Below, piece after piece: positions 37,453-46,798 of a stretch of 64,000 nucleotides of DNA (position 1 is its first letter; the number at the start of each line of letters is the position of its first letter). The notes beneath the pieces are model-generated. The model was not told the origin of the DNA, did no database searches, and saw only the letters and a list, made by a program, of their open reading frames with translations. A program made the translations under genes and the position numbers. This DNA comes from Flavobacterium sp. BFFFF1 (GTDB taxonomy: Bacteria > Bacteroidota > Bacteroidia > Flavobacteriales > Flavobacteriaceae), in assembly GCF_002256285.1 (NCBI RefSeq), contig NZ_NKJE01000008.1, positions 1 through 64,000 on the forward strand, read 5' to 3'.

Positions 37453-40305
37453 TTAGAATTGAATGTATAGATTCACGAAATAAGTACGTCCATATCCGTA
37501 GAAATATTTTGGCGCGAAAGAAGGCGTACCGCTGGAAACATCCTGATTGAGTTCCCTGAAGTTTGCATTTCTGGCCTGCTCGAATCCTCCGGTCTTGTAA
37601 GTTACGTCAAAAACGTTATTTACGGAAGCAAAGAATCCAAAAGTTTTGCCGTCAATTCTCCATGATTTCCCTCCTGTCAGGTTTACCAGACGGATAGGAT
37701 CAAACTTCTCCTGTTTCAACAACTGCCTTGCACGGGCTTCAGTCGCTTCTGGAAATGGCAGTCCGAAAGGATCAGCCGGATTCCTGAAAAACGCTTTTGT
37801 ACGCAATAACGGGGAAGCATCAATATATGTCTCCGCAAGGTAGTTGGCATTGGCACCAATCCACCAGAATTTTGGGTCGCGGTATTCCAATCCGAACGTT
37901 GCTGCCTGTTGTGGCATACCAGCCTGTCTGTAATCCTTCATCGTAGCTTCGCCATAATTGGTCACAGGATTTGTGTTGGTGTCGCTGGCCAACGCATCAT
38001 TTGTTAACGTTACCGTTGGGTTTCCGTCAAAAATATATTCTCCATATGAAGCTGCAAAAGTGGCTTTTATAGTAGAGGTGATTTGGTATTCAGCACCAAG
38101 TTCAGCACCGATATTTCTTTTAGAAACATTGGTTGTTGTTTGTCCCACAAACGCGTCGCTTCCATCGCCCTCATTATCTTCTTCAAAAGCACCCTCAGCA
38201 TAGAAAAATGTGTTTGCAGTTCCGTTTTTCGATCTCGACATGAAAGCGGTAAGTCTTCCTTTAAACTTAGGCGCCCTAAGGATATAACTCGCGTCTACGC
38301 TTGTGATAATTTCGTTTTCAAGATCTCCCACTATATTGTTATTCAACCTGGCGTTATTATAGGTATTTCTTAGTGTCGGAGCTTTTGTCATGTGCGCCGC
38401 GTTAAAATTCAGGAACTGTCTTCCCGAGATTTTGTAGGTTACACCACCTTTAAATCCGAAATTCTCGAAATTAGTCTTTCTACTTTCACCAAAAGAGTTG
38501 TTAGGATACAATCCATTCCTGTAAAGGCCTTCTCTCTGGTAAACAGAAGAACTAAAAGATTCTGCGAGATAAAAGTCGAATTTGTTGTATGAAAATTTGA
38601 ACTGAGTAAAAGCGTCAATAACGTCAGCCTTCAGTATATAATTGTAGCCATAACGCTCGTTTTCACGGACGATGTGGTTTGGGTTGTTCAGGTTAGGCTG
38701 AGACTGGTTTCCTGTATAAAAACCGTCCTCATCGCTGAAATAACTTCCTCCCAATAGATCCAGCAAATTCTGGAAATTCTCTGATTTCAGTTTCCTGTAA
38801 GTTACTCCTGCATTCATCGAGATGTTGTCAGAAAGCTGGGAAGTAAAAATAGAATTCGCAGTAATTAACTTGTCGTCTGTGCGGTCTTCATACAATACAT
38901 AGTTGCTTTTGCCATCAAGAGCGGCCGCATTTGCCCTGTACATTGCAGTCCAGTTGATTTGCTTGTTTGCAAGAAACTGAGACTTCAACAATGCAGCATT
39001 GGCCTGATTAAGCGGATCATCTCCTTGAAAATCAGTATAATCATCAAGGTTATACATGGATGTATAGTAACTTGGTAAATTCTTGTAATAAGCAGGATCA
39101 GGAAGGTAGCCCAAATTCTGGTTTGTAAACGGGTCAATCGCTATAGTCTGTTCAGCGTTGTCAATACGGCTGTTGCCGATTCGTCCAATCTGATAAGTAA
39201 GACTTGAATTCAATTTATTTTTCTCGTTGATTTTCCAGTAGTGGTTTAGCATTAGGATTGGCTCTTCAAGATCTTTATCCCTGGAATTCCTTTTGCGACC
39301 ATCTTGCCATCCCCAGTAAGAATTGTATTTAACTCCGGCAAGATCCGTAACTTCTTTAGTGTTTGGAGAATTCTTTCCACGGCTGTTCTGTGCGTAAATC
39401 GCGGTAACGTTTAAACTATGGTGCTCATTAAACTTCTTTTCAACACTGGCGAACAGTGAGTTCGCACTATAGTCAGTACCTTCAAAATAACCTTCTTTCG
39501 TCCACCTGCGGCCACCGGACACCACGAACGCCCATCCCTCTGAATTCATGCCGGAAGCGTGGGTACCCATAGCACGCCAAGAATAGTTGGTGTTGGTTCC
39601 TGAGAAGGAAATCCTAGTACCTGGTCTGTATATAGAAGCTCTTGTATTGATTTCCTGTGTGCCAAGAATTCCTCCGAAGGTGTAGTCAGACGGTGCTGAG
39701 CCCATGGTGAACTCCTGATTGCGTGTTGCATCATTCACTCCGCCCCAGTTGCCCCATTGTGGTCTTCCATCGTAAATCTTATTCATCACAACGCCGTTGA
39801 TCATCGTTATCCCATATTCATTATCTAATCCACGGATCCTGAAACGCGCTTGTCCCCAGTTAAATGCTGCTGCCTGCTGATACGCATCACGACTCGCCTG
39901 AAGCAAACCGGAAGTACTCTCTGAGCCACTGTTATCATCTCCCAGGTCATTCTCTGTGATGGTAATCAGACTCAGTTCCTGCTCTGATGTAACGTCCTCT
40001 TCAAGAACCACCGTGCCTAAATCGAGTTTTTGACCTTCTTTGAGCTCGATTGGAAGGATTTGCTGCGAGTAGCCGGTACTGGTGATTTTCAACAGTTGCT
40101 TACCGATAACGACGCCTTCAATCACAAAAACACCTGCTGCATTGGTCAGTCCGGTAAGATTTGTGTTTTGGACCGTTGCCACAACACTTTGTAATGGTTT
40201 CTGTGTCTTGGAATCAACAACTTTACCAGTAACGGTAGCGTTTTGCTGAGCCCAGCCAAAAAACACCTGCATCACAAATAGAATACTAAATACAAGTTTT
40301 TTCAT
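37453..40305 (-). CDS. TonB-dependent outer-membrane receptor
   Basis: A 950-aa protein with signal peptide MKKLVFSILFVMQVFFGWAQ. A carboxypeptidase-regulatory-like domain (ATVTGKVVDSKTQKPLQSV, about residues 22-110) comes next, then the plug (ARFRIRGLDNEYGITMINGV) and a long beta-barrel ending in an aromatic residue (YFVNLYIQF), as expected for barrel insertion. It actively imports a ligand using TonB energy. No SusD homologue follows; the downstream genes are two lipoproteins instead. Divergent from a secreted phosphoesterase-family enzyme at 40441, which suggests the ligand may be derived from nucleic acid or an organophosphate (inference). Confidence 0.92.
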   Translation of the reverse strand: MKKLVFSILFVMQVFFGWAQQNATVTGKVVDSKTQKPLQSVVATVQNTNLTGLTNAAGVFVIEGVVIGKQLLKITSTGYSQQILPIELKEGQKLDLGTVVLEEDVTSEQELSLITITENDLGDDNSGSESTSGLLQASRDAYQQAAAFNWGQARFRIRGLDNEYGITMINGVVMNKIYDGRPQWGNWGGVNDATRNQEFTMGSAPSDYTFGGILGTQEINTRASIYRPGTRISFSGTNTNYSWRAMGTHASGMNSEGWAFVVSGGRRWTKEGYFEGTDYSANSLFASVEKKFNEHHSLNVTAIYAQNSRGKNSPNTKEVTDLAGVKYNSYWGWQDGRKRNSRDKDLEEPILMLNHYWKINEKNKLNSSLTYQIGRIGNSRIDNAEQTIAIDPFTNQNLGYLPDPAYYKNLPSYYTSMYNLDDYTDFQGDDPLNQANAALLKSQFLANKQINWTAMYRANAAALDGKSNYVLYEDRTDDKLITANSIFTSQLSDNISMNAGVTYRKLKSENFQNLLDLLGGSYFSDEDGFYTGNQSQPNLNNPNHIVRENERYGYNYILKADVIDAFTQFKFSYNKFDFYLAESFSSSVYQREGLYRNGLYPNNSFGESRKTNFENFGFKGGVTYKISGRQFLNFNAAHMTKAPTLRNTYNNARLNNNIVGDLENEIITSVDASYILRAPKFKGRLTAFMSRSKNGTANTFFYAEGAFEEDNEGDGSDAFVGQTTTNVSKRNIGAELGAEYQITSTIKATFAASYGEYIFDGNPTVTLTNDALASDTNTNPVTNYGEATMKDYRQAGMPQQAATFGLEYRDPKFWWIGANANYLAETYIDASPLLRTKAFFRNPADPFGLPFPEATEARARQLLKQEKFDPIRLVNLTGGKSWRIDGKTFGFFASVNNVFDVTYKTGGFEQARNANFRELNQDVSSGTPSFAPKYFYGYGRTYFVNLYIQF

Positions 40306-40359
40306 AAAAAATATTAAATTAATTTAAGTTGAAAAGAATAAGAATTTCTTAACAGGGTG

Positions 40360-40367
40360 CAAATGTA
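40360..40367 (-). promoter_or_regulatory. -7 promoter element of the TonB receptor operon
   Basis: TACATTTG on the minus strand matches TAnnTTTG, 55 bp before the receptor start. Confidence 0.5.
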
Positions 40368-40387
40368 CATGTTTAATTAATATTATC

Positions 40388-40395
40388 TACTTTTG
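40388..40395 (+). promoter_or_regulatory. -7 promoter element of the phosphoesterase gene
   Basis: TACTTTTG matches TAnnTTTG, 45 bp before the start at 40441. It faces away from the receptor's -7 element only 20 bp apart, so the two promoters overlap. Confidence 0.5.
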
Positions 40396-40440
40396 CTCCC
40401 AACTTTATGTTAAACTTCACCTTAAATTAATATAGGATTT

Positions 40441-41541
40441 ATGCGAATTAGTAAAAATTTAGCCCTGTTTGTTGTTTTATCTTCAATGTTCCTTGCGCGT
40501 GCACAGGAAAAAAAGTTCGCTATCAGCACCGTAGCGTTCTATAATTTTGAAAATCTGTTTGACACCATCAACAATCCGAACAACGACGAAGAATGGCTTC
40601 CGAATGGCGCACAGCATTGGACTTCGAAAAAATACCACCAGAAGTTGGAGAATCTCGCGCGTGTGATTTCTCAAATCGGAACCAATGACCAGCAAAAAGA
40701 CGCACCTGTATTGGTGGGCGGGTCCGAAATCGAAAACCGTGGCGTCCTCGAAGATCTGGTAAAACAGCCTAAAATGAAAACCTGGGATTACGGAATCGTA
40801 CATTTTGATTCTCCAGACAAACGTGGGATTGACGTGGCATTACTATATCAGAAGAAACATTTTAAGCCAACGAGTTACATTAACATTCCCTTAATGATCT
40901 ACCGTGATCAAAAGCCGGAAGACACCAAAAAAGAAAAAGAAGAAATAACAGATGATAAAATTGAAATAAGCAAAGACAACAGGGTGTATACCCGTGATAT
41001 CCTGTTGGTTACTGGCCTTTTGGATGGCGAAGAAGTAAATGTCCTGGTGAACCACTGGCCATCGCGTTCCGGAGGTGAGAAAAAGAGCAGCCCATTCCGT
41101 GAAGCTGCAGGCAGATTGGCGAGAAAAGTAATGGACTCTATATATAAGGTAAACCCAAATGCTAAAATCATGTGCATGGGCGACTTAAACGATGGTACCT
41201 ACAACAAAAGCGTCAAAGTAGGTATTGGTGCCAAGTTGAAGAAGACTGAAGTAAAGGAATTTGGCGTATACAATCCGTTTGAACAAATGGCTAAAGAAGG
41301 AAATGCGTCGTTATTCTATCGTGATGCCGGCGACATTTTTGACCAGATTATGGTCTCTGAGACATTAATCAAAGAGGGTTATGACTCGCTCCGATACTGG
41401 AAAGCCGGAATATACAACAAGCCATTTATGATACAGACTGATGGCCAGTATAAGGGCTATCCGCTTCGACATTCCGCGAATGAAGTGGGTTTCAGCGACC
41501 ACTTTCCCGTTTATATCTATTTGATTCGTCAGGTAAAGTAA
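40441..41541 (+). CDS. Secreted endonuclease/exonuclease/phosphatase family protein
   Basis: A 366-aa enzyme with a signal peptide (MRISKNLALFVVLSSMFLARAQ) and the full set of metal-dependent EEP motifs: AFYNFENLFD, a Glu in GGSEIENR, DKRGIDVALLY, VNHWPSR, MGDLND and the catalytic Asp-His in FSDHFPV. This fold hydrolyses phosphodiester or phosphomonoester bonds (DNase I, sphingomyelinase, inositol phosphatases); the exact substrate cannot be read. Divergent from the TonB receptor with overlapping promoters. A terminator follows. Confidence 0.9.
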   Translation: MRISKNLALFVVLSSMFLARAQEKKFAISTVAFYNFENLFDTINNPNNDEEWLPNGAQHWTSKKYHQKLENLARVISQIGTNDQQKDAPVLVGGSEIENRGVLEDLVKQPKMKTWDYGIVHFDSPDKRGIDVALLYQKKHFKPTSYINIPLMIYRDQKPEDTKKEKEEITDDKIEISKDNRVYTRDILLVTGLLDGEEVNVLVNHWPSRSGGEKKSSPFREAAGRLARKVMDSIYKVNPNAKIMCMGDLNDGTYNKSVKVGIGAKLKKTEVKEFGVYNPFEQMAKEGNASLFYRDAGDIFDQIMVSETLIKEGYDSLRYWKAGIYNKPFMIQTDGQYKGYPLRHSANEVGFSDHFPVYIYLIRQVK

Positions 41542-41560
41542 CTTCATACAAATTTCATTA

Positions 41561-41584
41561 AAGCCGGATTTTTCCGGCTTTTTT
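41561..41584 (+). terminator. Rho-independent terminator
   Basis: AAGCCGGA-TTTT-TCCGGCTT followed by TTTT, 20 bp after the phosphoesterase stop. Confidence 0.92.
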
Positions 41585-41596
41585 GATTATTAGTAT

Positions 41597-41604
41597 TACA
41601 TTTG
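41597..41604 (+). promoter_or_regulatory. -7 promoter element
   Basis: TACATTTG matches TAnnTTTG, 28 bp before the start of the small secreted protein at 41633. Confidence 0.5.
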
Positions 41605-41632
41605 CACGCAGATTTCCTAAAATCAATACTTT

Positions 41633-41989
41633 ATGAAAAATGTCTTCTTCTTACTTATCATGCTGACCGCATTAAAAAGTTTCTCACAGGATACTATTCC
41701 CACCTCGCGGGCAAAAGAGTTTATTGGAAAGGAAGTGTGGGTAAGAGGTACAGTAGCCTCTGTAAAACAGGCTACAGCTGAAAACAACGTCGCTTACATC
41801 AATGTGGACAAGTCATTCCCGGACAATGTTTTTACGGTTGTAATCAACACCAAATATGCCCAAAGGCTGAAATTGAATCTCGCGGCAGCCAAAGGCAAAA
41901 AAATCCTTGTCAAAGGAAAAATCACTGTTGAAAAAAACAATGGACAAACACCGCAAATCTTCAACCCGACGCAGATCCAAATAAAATAA
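41633..41989 (+). CDS. Small secreted OB-fold-like protein
   Basis: A 118-aa protein with a signal peptide (MKNVFFLLIMLTALKSFSQ). The mature part reads like a single OB fold of the kind seen in exported nucleic-acid-binding domains (AKEFIGKEVWVRGTVASVKQ, VAYINVDKSFPDNVFTVVI, KKILVKGKITVEKNNGQ). It has its own promoter after the terminator of the phosphoesterase gene. Function unknown; binding nucleic acid or another ligand outside the cytoplasm is possible. Confidence 0.75.
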   Translation: MKNVFFLLIMLTALKSFSQDTIPTSRAKEFIGKEVWVRGTVASVKQATAENNVAYINVDKSFPDNVFTVVINTKYAQRLKLNLAAAKGKKILVKGKITVEKNNGQTPQIFNPTQIQIK

Positions 41990-42015
41990 AGCGTAATTTT
42001 AAATAAAAATTCGCC

Positions 42016-42549
42016 ATGGCAACTACAAAGCCTTTCAACCTGAACCAATGGATTGAAGACAACCGACACCTGCTTAAACCGCCTGTTGGTAACAAGAATA
42101 TTTACGTCAACGCCCAGGACTATATTGTCATGATTGTAGCCGGCCCCAACGCGCGCAAAGATTTCCACTACAATGAAACCGAAGAACTGTTTTACCAGCT
42201 CGAAGGAACCATCACCGTAATCATCCAGGAAGACGGGGAACGCCGGGAAATGCAACTCAACGCCGGCGACATGTACCTGCACGGCGCAAGGATTCCGCAC
42301 TCGCCCATACGAACTGAAAATTCAATCGGACTCGTGATTGAACGTAAACGCGCCGGCCGCGGCTTTATGGACGGCCTGCTTTGGTTTTGCGAAAAATGCA
42401 ACCACAAACTTCATGAGGTTTATTTTGAACTGCACGACATCGAAAAGGATTTCCTTCCCCACTACAAGCAATTTTACAATTCTCCGGAGCTCCGCACGTG
42501 TGATAAATGCGGCACCGTGATGGATACCGATCCCAGATATACAGAATAG
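42016..42549 (+). CDS. haaO: 3-hydroxyanthranilate 3,4-dioxygenase
   Basis: A 177-aa cupin that opens the ring of 3-hydroxyanthranilate in the kynurenine pathway (tryptophan to quinolinate/NAD). The Fe ligands sit in RKDFHYNETEELFYQLEG (His, Glu) and the later LHGARIPHSP (His). The C-terminal rubredoxin-like site (CEKCNHK and CDKCGTV) is present as in bacterial enzymes. Length is standard. No other kynurenine genes are adjacent. The start is 27 bp after the OB-fold gene. Confidence 0.95.
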   Translation: MATTKPFNLNQWIEDNRHLLKPPVGNKNIYVNAQDYIVMIVAGPNARKDFHYNETEELFYQLEGTITVIIQEDGERREMQLNAGDMYLHGARIPHSPIRTENSIGLVIERKRAGRGFMDGLLWFCEKCNHKLHEVYFELHDIEKDFLPHYKQFYNSPELRTCDKCGTVMDTDPRYTE

Positions 42550-42648
42550 CGCGAATCAGTCCTCTGCAGACCTTCCTTCAAATACAAAATTTAACGTTCC
42601 CGGGCATGCGAACATCTCACGCAAAGCCTTCGGATAAATAGTTTTTAG

Positions 42649-42656
42649 TACATTTG
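42649..42656 (+). promoter_or_regulatory. -7 promoter element of the yicC-gmk genes
   Basis: TACATTTG matches TAnnTTTG and lies 17 bp before the yicC start. Confidence 0.5.
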
Positions 42657-42673
42657 TCGCTATTACATTTTTT

Positions 42674-43534
42674 ATGATACAATCAATGACCGGTTTTGGG
42701 AAGGCCACACTACAGCTCCCTTCAAAAAAAATAACCGTTGAAGTAAAGTCACTCAACAGCAAGGGGTTTGACCTGAACGTACGAATGCCCTCGATGTACC
42801 GCGAAATGGAATTGGGGGTCCGGAATCAGATTGCTACCGTACTCGAACGCGGAAAAATCGATTTCTGCATTTTCATCGAAAATACGGCTGAGCAAACTTC
42901 AACCAAAGTCAACGTACCTATCGTAAAGGATTATATACGGCAGCTTCGCGAAGTCTATGAACACGCTGATGAGACAGAATTGATGAAAATGGCCGTCAGA
43001 ATGCCAGATGCGCTAAAGACCGAACGCGATGAGATTGAAGACGACGATTGGAAGCAGGTACAGCAGGTCGTTGATGAAGGATTAAAAAACCTAAAATCGT
43101 TCCGCATCTCTGAAGGCGTTGCCCTGGAAAAAGAATTCCTACACCGAATCGCGAATATTATGACCCTCATGAACGAAACGGTCGCGCTGGACAGTGAGCG
43201 CATCGAAACGGTAAAAAACAGGCTAAGGACGGCGATTGATGAGATTAAGGTAAATGTTGATGACAACCGTTTTGAACAGGAATTGATTTTTTATCTTGAA
43301 AAATACGACATCACCGAAGAAAAAGTCCGTCTCGAAAACCACCTGAATTACTTTATTGAAACCATTGCAGGCAGTGAGGCAAATGGCCGCAAGCTTGGTT
43401 TTATCACTCAGGAAATGGGTCGCGAGATCAATACTATGGGATCTAAGTCGAATCATGCATTAATGCAGAAACTGGTTGTGCAAATGAAGGACGAACTCGA
43501 AAAAATCAAGGAACAGGTCCTGAATGTGTTATAA
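42674..43534 (+). CDS. YicC family protein
   Basis: A 286-aa protein starting MIQSMTGFGKATLQL, the classic N-terminus of the YicC family, with the conserved C-terminal part (FITQEMGREINTMGSKSNHA). E. coli YicC acts as an endoribonuclease; this role is plausible here. The TAA stop shares one base with the ATG of gmk, so the two genes are coupled. Confidence 0.95.
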   Translation: MIQSMTGFGKATLQLPSKKITVEVKSLNSKGFDLNVRMPSMYREMELGVRNQIATVLERGKIDFCIFIENTAEQTSTKVNVPIVKDYIRQLREVYEHADETELMKMAVRMPDALKTERDEIEDDDWKQVQQVVDEGLKNLKSFRISEGVALEKEFLHRIANIMTLMNETVALDSERIETVKNRLRTAIDEIKVNVDDNRFEQELIFYLEKYDITEEKVRLENHLNYFIETIAGSEANGRKLGFITQEMGREINTMGSKSNHALMQKLVVQMKDELEKIKEQVLNVL

Positions 43535-44127
43535 TGATGGAAAAAACTACTCCCAAAAAAGGCAAGCTGCTGGTTTTTTCAGCACCCTCCGGTTCCGGCA
43601 AGACGACAATCGTAAAATATTTATTAGAACAAAAAGAACTGCATCTCGACTTTTCCATCTCAGCGACTTCCCGCCAAAAGCGTGGAGATGAGGTAAATGG
43701 CAAAGACTACTATTTTCTTTCCTCAGAAGATTTCCAGCGGAAAATTGAGGAAAATGCCTTTGTCGAATATGAAGAGGTTTACGCGAATAACTACTACGGC
43801 ACGCTAAAAAGCGAACTGGAACGGATTTGGGCCAGCGGCAAACATGTCATTTTTGACATTGACGTGATTGGCGGACTCAACATCAAGAAACAATACCCGG
43901 AGCAAACATTGGCTGTTTTTGTGAGCCCGCCATCGGTTGAAGAACTTGAAAGAAGGCTTCGATTCAGGCAAACAGAAACAGAAGAAAAAATCCAGATGCG
44001 CATCGCAAAAGCCGAACGTGAAATTTCAGTATCCGGGCATTTCGATGTAATCTTAAAAAACTACGACCTCGAGAACGCGAAAAATGATGCCTACCGCCTG
44101 GTTTCTGATTACCTGCATATGATATAA
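43534..44127 (+). CDS. gmk: Guanylate kinase
   Basis: A 197-aa enzyme converting GMP to GDP with ATP. The P-loop is FSAPSGSGKTTIVKYL, followed by the GMP-binding ISATSRQKRGDEVNGKDYYF and the lid region RLRFRQTETEEKIQMR. Start codon overlaps the yicC stop; an ATG 3 bp later is also possible. nadD follows 62 bp downstream. Confidence 0.97.
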   Translation: MMEKTTPKKGKLLVFSAPSGSGKTTIVKYLLEQKELHLDFSISATSRQKRGDEVNGKDYYFLSSEDFQRKIEENAFVEYEEVYANNYYGTLKSELERIWASGKHVIFDIDVIGGLNIKKQYPEQTLAVFVSPPSVEELERRLRFRQTETEEKIQMRIAKAEREISVSGHFDVILKNYDLENAKNDAYRLVSDYLHMI

Positions 44128-44189
44128 AATTAGGTGCAGCGTACAAGCTTCGGATACAAGCCTGAACCCTGCGCCCTGAAAACCACAAA

Positions 44190-44765
44190 ATGAAAATCGG
44201 TCTGTACTTCGGAACATTTAACCCAATACACATTGGCCATGTGATTATCGCAAACCATATGGCGGAAAATTCAGATTTGGACCAGGTTTGGATGGTGGTC
44301 ACGCCCCACAATCCGCACAAGCAGAAAAGCACCCTGCTTGATGATTACCAGCGGTTGCATATGGTACACCTCGCTACCGAAGCACTACCTAAGATTAAAC
44401 CGTCCGATATCGAGTTTAAGTTGCCACAGCCCAATTACACCGTAAACACGCTGACACACCTGCTGGAAAAATTTCCACAGCATGAATTTGCATTGATTAT
44501 GGGCGAAGACAATCTCAATTCGCTCCCGAAATGGAAAAATTACGAATACATTCTGGAACACCATGATATTTATGTGTACCCACGGATTTCGGCAGAAGCA
44601 TCACACCTGAAAAACCATGCCAAAGTACACTTCATTAACGCGCCTGTCGTAGAGATTTCATCTACTTTCATCCGCGAAAGCATTAAGAACAGGAAAAACA
44701 CTTCGCCAATGCTCCCGCAAAAAGTCTGGGAATACGTTGACCACAACAACTTCTATAAAAAATAG
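44190..44765 (+). CDS. nadD: Nicotinate-nucleotide adenylyltransferase
   Basis: A 191-aa enzyme that forms deamido-NAD from nicotinate mononucleotide and ATP. The nucleotidyltransferase motif GTFNPIHIGHV is present near the N-terminus, and the second signature VEISSTFIRESI near the C-terminus. Last gene of the yicC-gmk-nadD cluster. Confidence 0.96.
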   Translation: MKIGLYFGTFNPIHIGHVIIANHMAENSDLDQVWMVVTPHNPHKQKSTLLDDYQRLHMVHLATEALPKIKPSDIEFKLPQPNYTVNTLTHLLEKFPQHEFALIMGEDNLNSLPKWKNYEYILEHHDIYVYPRISAEASHLKNHAKVHFINAPVVEISSTFIRESIKNRKNTSPMLPQKVWEYVDHNNFYKK

Positions 44766-44794
44766 AAGGCGCTCCTGAAACAGCAACGCCTTCT
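44764..44794 (+). terminator. Hairpin after nadD
   Basis: AGAAGGCG pairs with CGCCTTCT across a 15-base loop, overlapping the nadD stop. There is no clear T run, so its function as a terminator is uncertain. Confidence 0.5.
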
Positions 44795-45000
44795 AACACC
44801 AAAAACAAAATTTATTAACTTCAATAATTATGGCAGTATGAAATTAACCAACCAAAAATCATACACCATAATAACGGGACACTTTCAATGAGATTGTGTC
44901 CAATACTCATAAAAAAGCGTTAAAGATTTCCCCTATAGAACTACGAAAACGTTTTATTATCCTGCGAATTTGAGTATTTTTGAACCCTAATTGGACCCAA

Positions 45001-45996
45001 ATGAATGAACAACCAAAATTTGCAGTAATCGGGGGAGGAAGCTGGGCCACGGCCATCGCAAAGATGTTGTGTGTCAACCTGCCGGAAATTGCGTGGTACA
45101 TGAGAAATACCGATGCGGTAGAACACATTAAAACCCACAAACACAATCCGAATTACCTGAGCTCCGTCGAATTTGACGTTAAAAAGCTACGGCTTACCTC
45201 TGATATCAATGAAGCCGTTGCATATGCCGATTATCTCATTTTTGCCATTCCATCTGCCTTTTTGAGTGCCGAGTTGTCTAAGCTGACCGTCAGCCTGAAA
45301 TCTAAAGTGATTTTTTCGGCCATTAAAGGGATTGTACCCGAGACGTTCCTGATTGTCGGGGAGCATTTTCACAACGAATTTGACATTCCTTATGAAAATA
45401 TCGGCGTGATTACTGGTCCGTGCCATGCGGAAGAAGTTGCCTTGGAACGACTATCGTACCTTACGATTGCCTGCGGTGATGAGAAAAAAGCGAAAATCAT
45501 GGCTGAAAATCTTGCAGGAAATTACATCAAGGTCAAGATCTCTGATGACATTATTGGCACGGAATATGCGGCGATGCTAAAAAATATTTATGCCATTGCT
45601 GCCGGAATCGCCCACGGATTGGGCTACGGCGACAACTTCCAATCGGTGCTGATGAGTAACGGAATCCGGGAGATGAAAAAGTTCATACGTAAAGTCCATA
45701 AGATGAAACGCAACATCAACGATTCAGCGTACTTAGGGGATTTGCTCGTGACCGGTTATTCCGTTTTTTCCAGAAACCGCATGTTCGGGAATATGATTGG
45801 CAAAGGTTACACTGTTAAAAGCGCCATGATGGAAATGAGTATGGTGGCCGAAGGATATTATGCCGTTAAAAGCGCCTACACGCTAAACCAGGAATATGGC
45901 GCTAAGACACCGATTATCGATGCGGTGTATAGCATTTTATATGAAGGAAAAGAAGCGCGTAAAGTGTTTAAGAAGCTCACAGATAAACTGGATTAG
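45001..45996 (+). CDS. gpsA: NAD(P)-dependent glycerol-3-phosphate dehydrogenase
   Basis: A 331-aa enzyme that makes sn-glycerol-3-phosphate for phospholipid synthesis. The Rossmann motif is FAVIGGGSWATAIAKML. The conserved SAIKGI and TGPCHAEEV segments and the catalytic Lys region GTEYAAMLKNIYAIAAG are present. The ATG at 45001 is chosen over an upstream TTG because it fits the family N-terminus. The next small gene starts immediately after the stop. Confidence 0.95.
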   Translation: MNEQPKFAVIGGGSWATAIAKMLCVNLPEIAWYMRNTDAVEHIKTHKHNPNYLSSVEFDVKKLRLTSDINEAVAYADYLIFAIPSAFLSAELSKLTVSLKSKVIFSAIKGIVPETFLIVGEHFHNEFDIPYENIGVITGPCHAEEVALERLSYLTIACGDEKKAKIMAENLAGNYIKVKISDDIIGTEYAAMLKNIYAIAAGIAHGLGYGDNFQSVLMSNGIREMKKFIRKVHKMKRNINDSAYLGDLLVTGYSVFSRNRMFGNMIGKGYTVKSAMMEMSMVAEGYYAVKSAYTLNQEYGAKTPIIDAVYSILYEGKEARKVFKKLTDKLD

Positions 45997-46206
45997 ATGA
46001 GCGAACGTTGGAAATTTCAAGTGCGCATGGGCCTTTTCTGGGGCATTTTTATGTCTGTTTTTCAACTGCTTTTTGAATTAAACGAGACACCGGCACTGCT
46101 GCAACTCAGCAACAAATGGTTTTACATTCGGTTGTTGCTACAGATTTTGGCCGGGATTTTTGTGGTGGGCTATTTCAGTTGGACCTCCCGAGAAAAAAAG
46201 GCATAG
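45997..46206 (+). CDS. Small two-helix membrane protein
   Basis: A 69-aa protein with two hydrophobic helices (MGLFWGIFMSVFQLLF and LLLQILAGIFVVGYFSW). No known family recognised. Its ATG follows the gpsA stop with no gap, so it is probably co-translated with gpsA. Confidence 0.7.
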   Translation: MSERWKFQVRMGLFWGIFMSVFQLLFELNETPALLQLSNKWFYIRLLLQILAGIFVVGYFSWTSREKKA

Positions 46207-46209
46207 TCG

Positions 46210-46617
46210 TTACCGGACCACTACACCATCCTTAAACAAAATAGGCACCTCTTCAAAATTCGTTTCGTTAATTGAATTCGCACGGAAAATATACTTGCGG
46301 TCGTACAATGTTTTCCCGATGAAAAACGTGACCATAAACTCATTATTGAGTACGAGCACACTATCTTCAATCATTTCGATTTTCACGACTGAAACGGCAG
46401 GCATTTCTACCAATGCGTGGCGCAATAAGGACGTTTTGCGCATTTCGCCATCGATCGTGCCGAAAGCTTTTGAAACCACCATAATGTCGTGCAAATCATT
46501 GTCGCTGTCATTCACCAGATACACGTTCCACACATTGCTCATGAAATCGTCATTCCATTCGGAGACGGCGGCCATAAAAACGTTTTCTACTTCGGGGATG
46601 GTGATGTGTTCTCTCAT
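46210..46617 (-). CDS. Conserved-looking cytoplasmic protein of unknown function
   Basis: A 135-aa acidic protein (MREHITIPEVENVFMAAVSEWND...HDIMVVSKAFGTIDG...FMVTFFIGKTLYDRKYIF). No signal peptide, membrane helix or catalytic motif that I can name. It converges with the small membrane-protein gene, 3 bp between stops. Confidence 0.7.
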   Translation of the reverse strand: MREHITIPEVENVFMAAVSEWNDDFMSNVWNVYLVNDSDNDLHDIMVVSKAFGTIDGEMRKTSLLRHALVEMPAVSVVKIEMIEDSVLVLNNEFMVTFFIGKTLYDRKYIFRANSINETNFEEVPILFKDGVVVR

Positions 46618-46687
46618 TTCAAAGTTCTAAGTTCGTTGTTTAAAATTCATTAATACTGAAGATTGATTAATGAAAGGTGAAGTCGGT

Positions 46688-46795
46688 ATCCCTAGCCCGG
46701 ATGGCAGCGGCATCCTTTTTTGTCGCACGAAACGCCCCTCGACTGCGGCGCGGGGTAACAAAAAAGATACAGCGGACAGCCGGAACAGCTCCTAA
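46688..46795 (+). repeat. Hairpin repeat element, copy 3 of 5
   Basis: CTAGCCCGGATGGCAGCGGC followed by ATCCTTTTTTG, a GC-rich centre, then CAAAAAAGATACAGCGGACA and GCCGGAACAGCTCCT. It ends 3 bp from the pheS stop codon, on the opposite strand, and may end pheS transcription. Confidence 0.8.
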
Positions 46796-46798
46796 AAA

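Noticed and set aside
37453..40305. SusC/SusD glycan utilisation locus
   Set aside because: No SusD-type lipoprotein and no glycoside hydrolase lies nearby; the accompanying lipoproteins are DUF5689 and choice-of-anchor J types.
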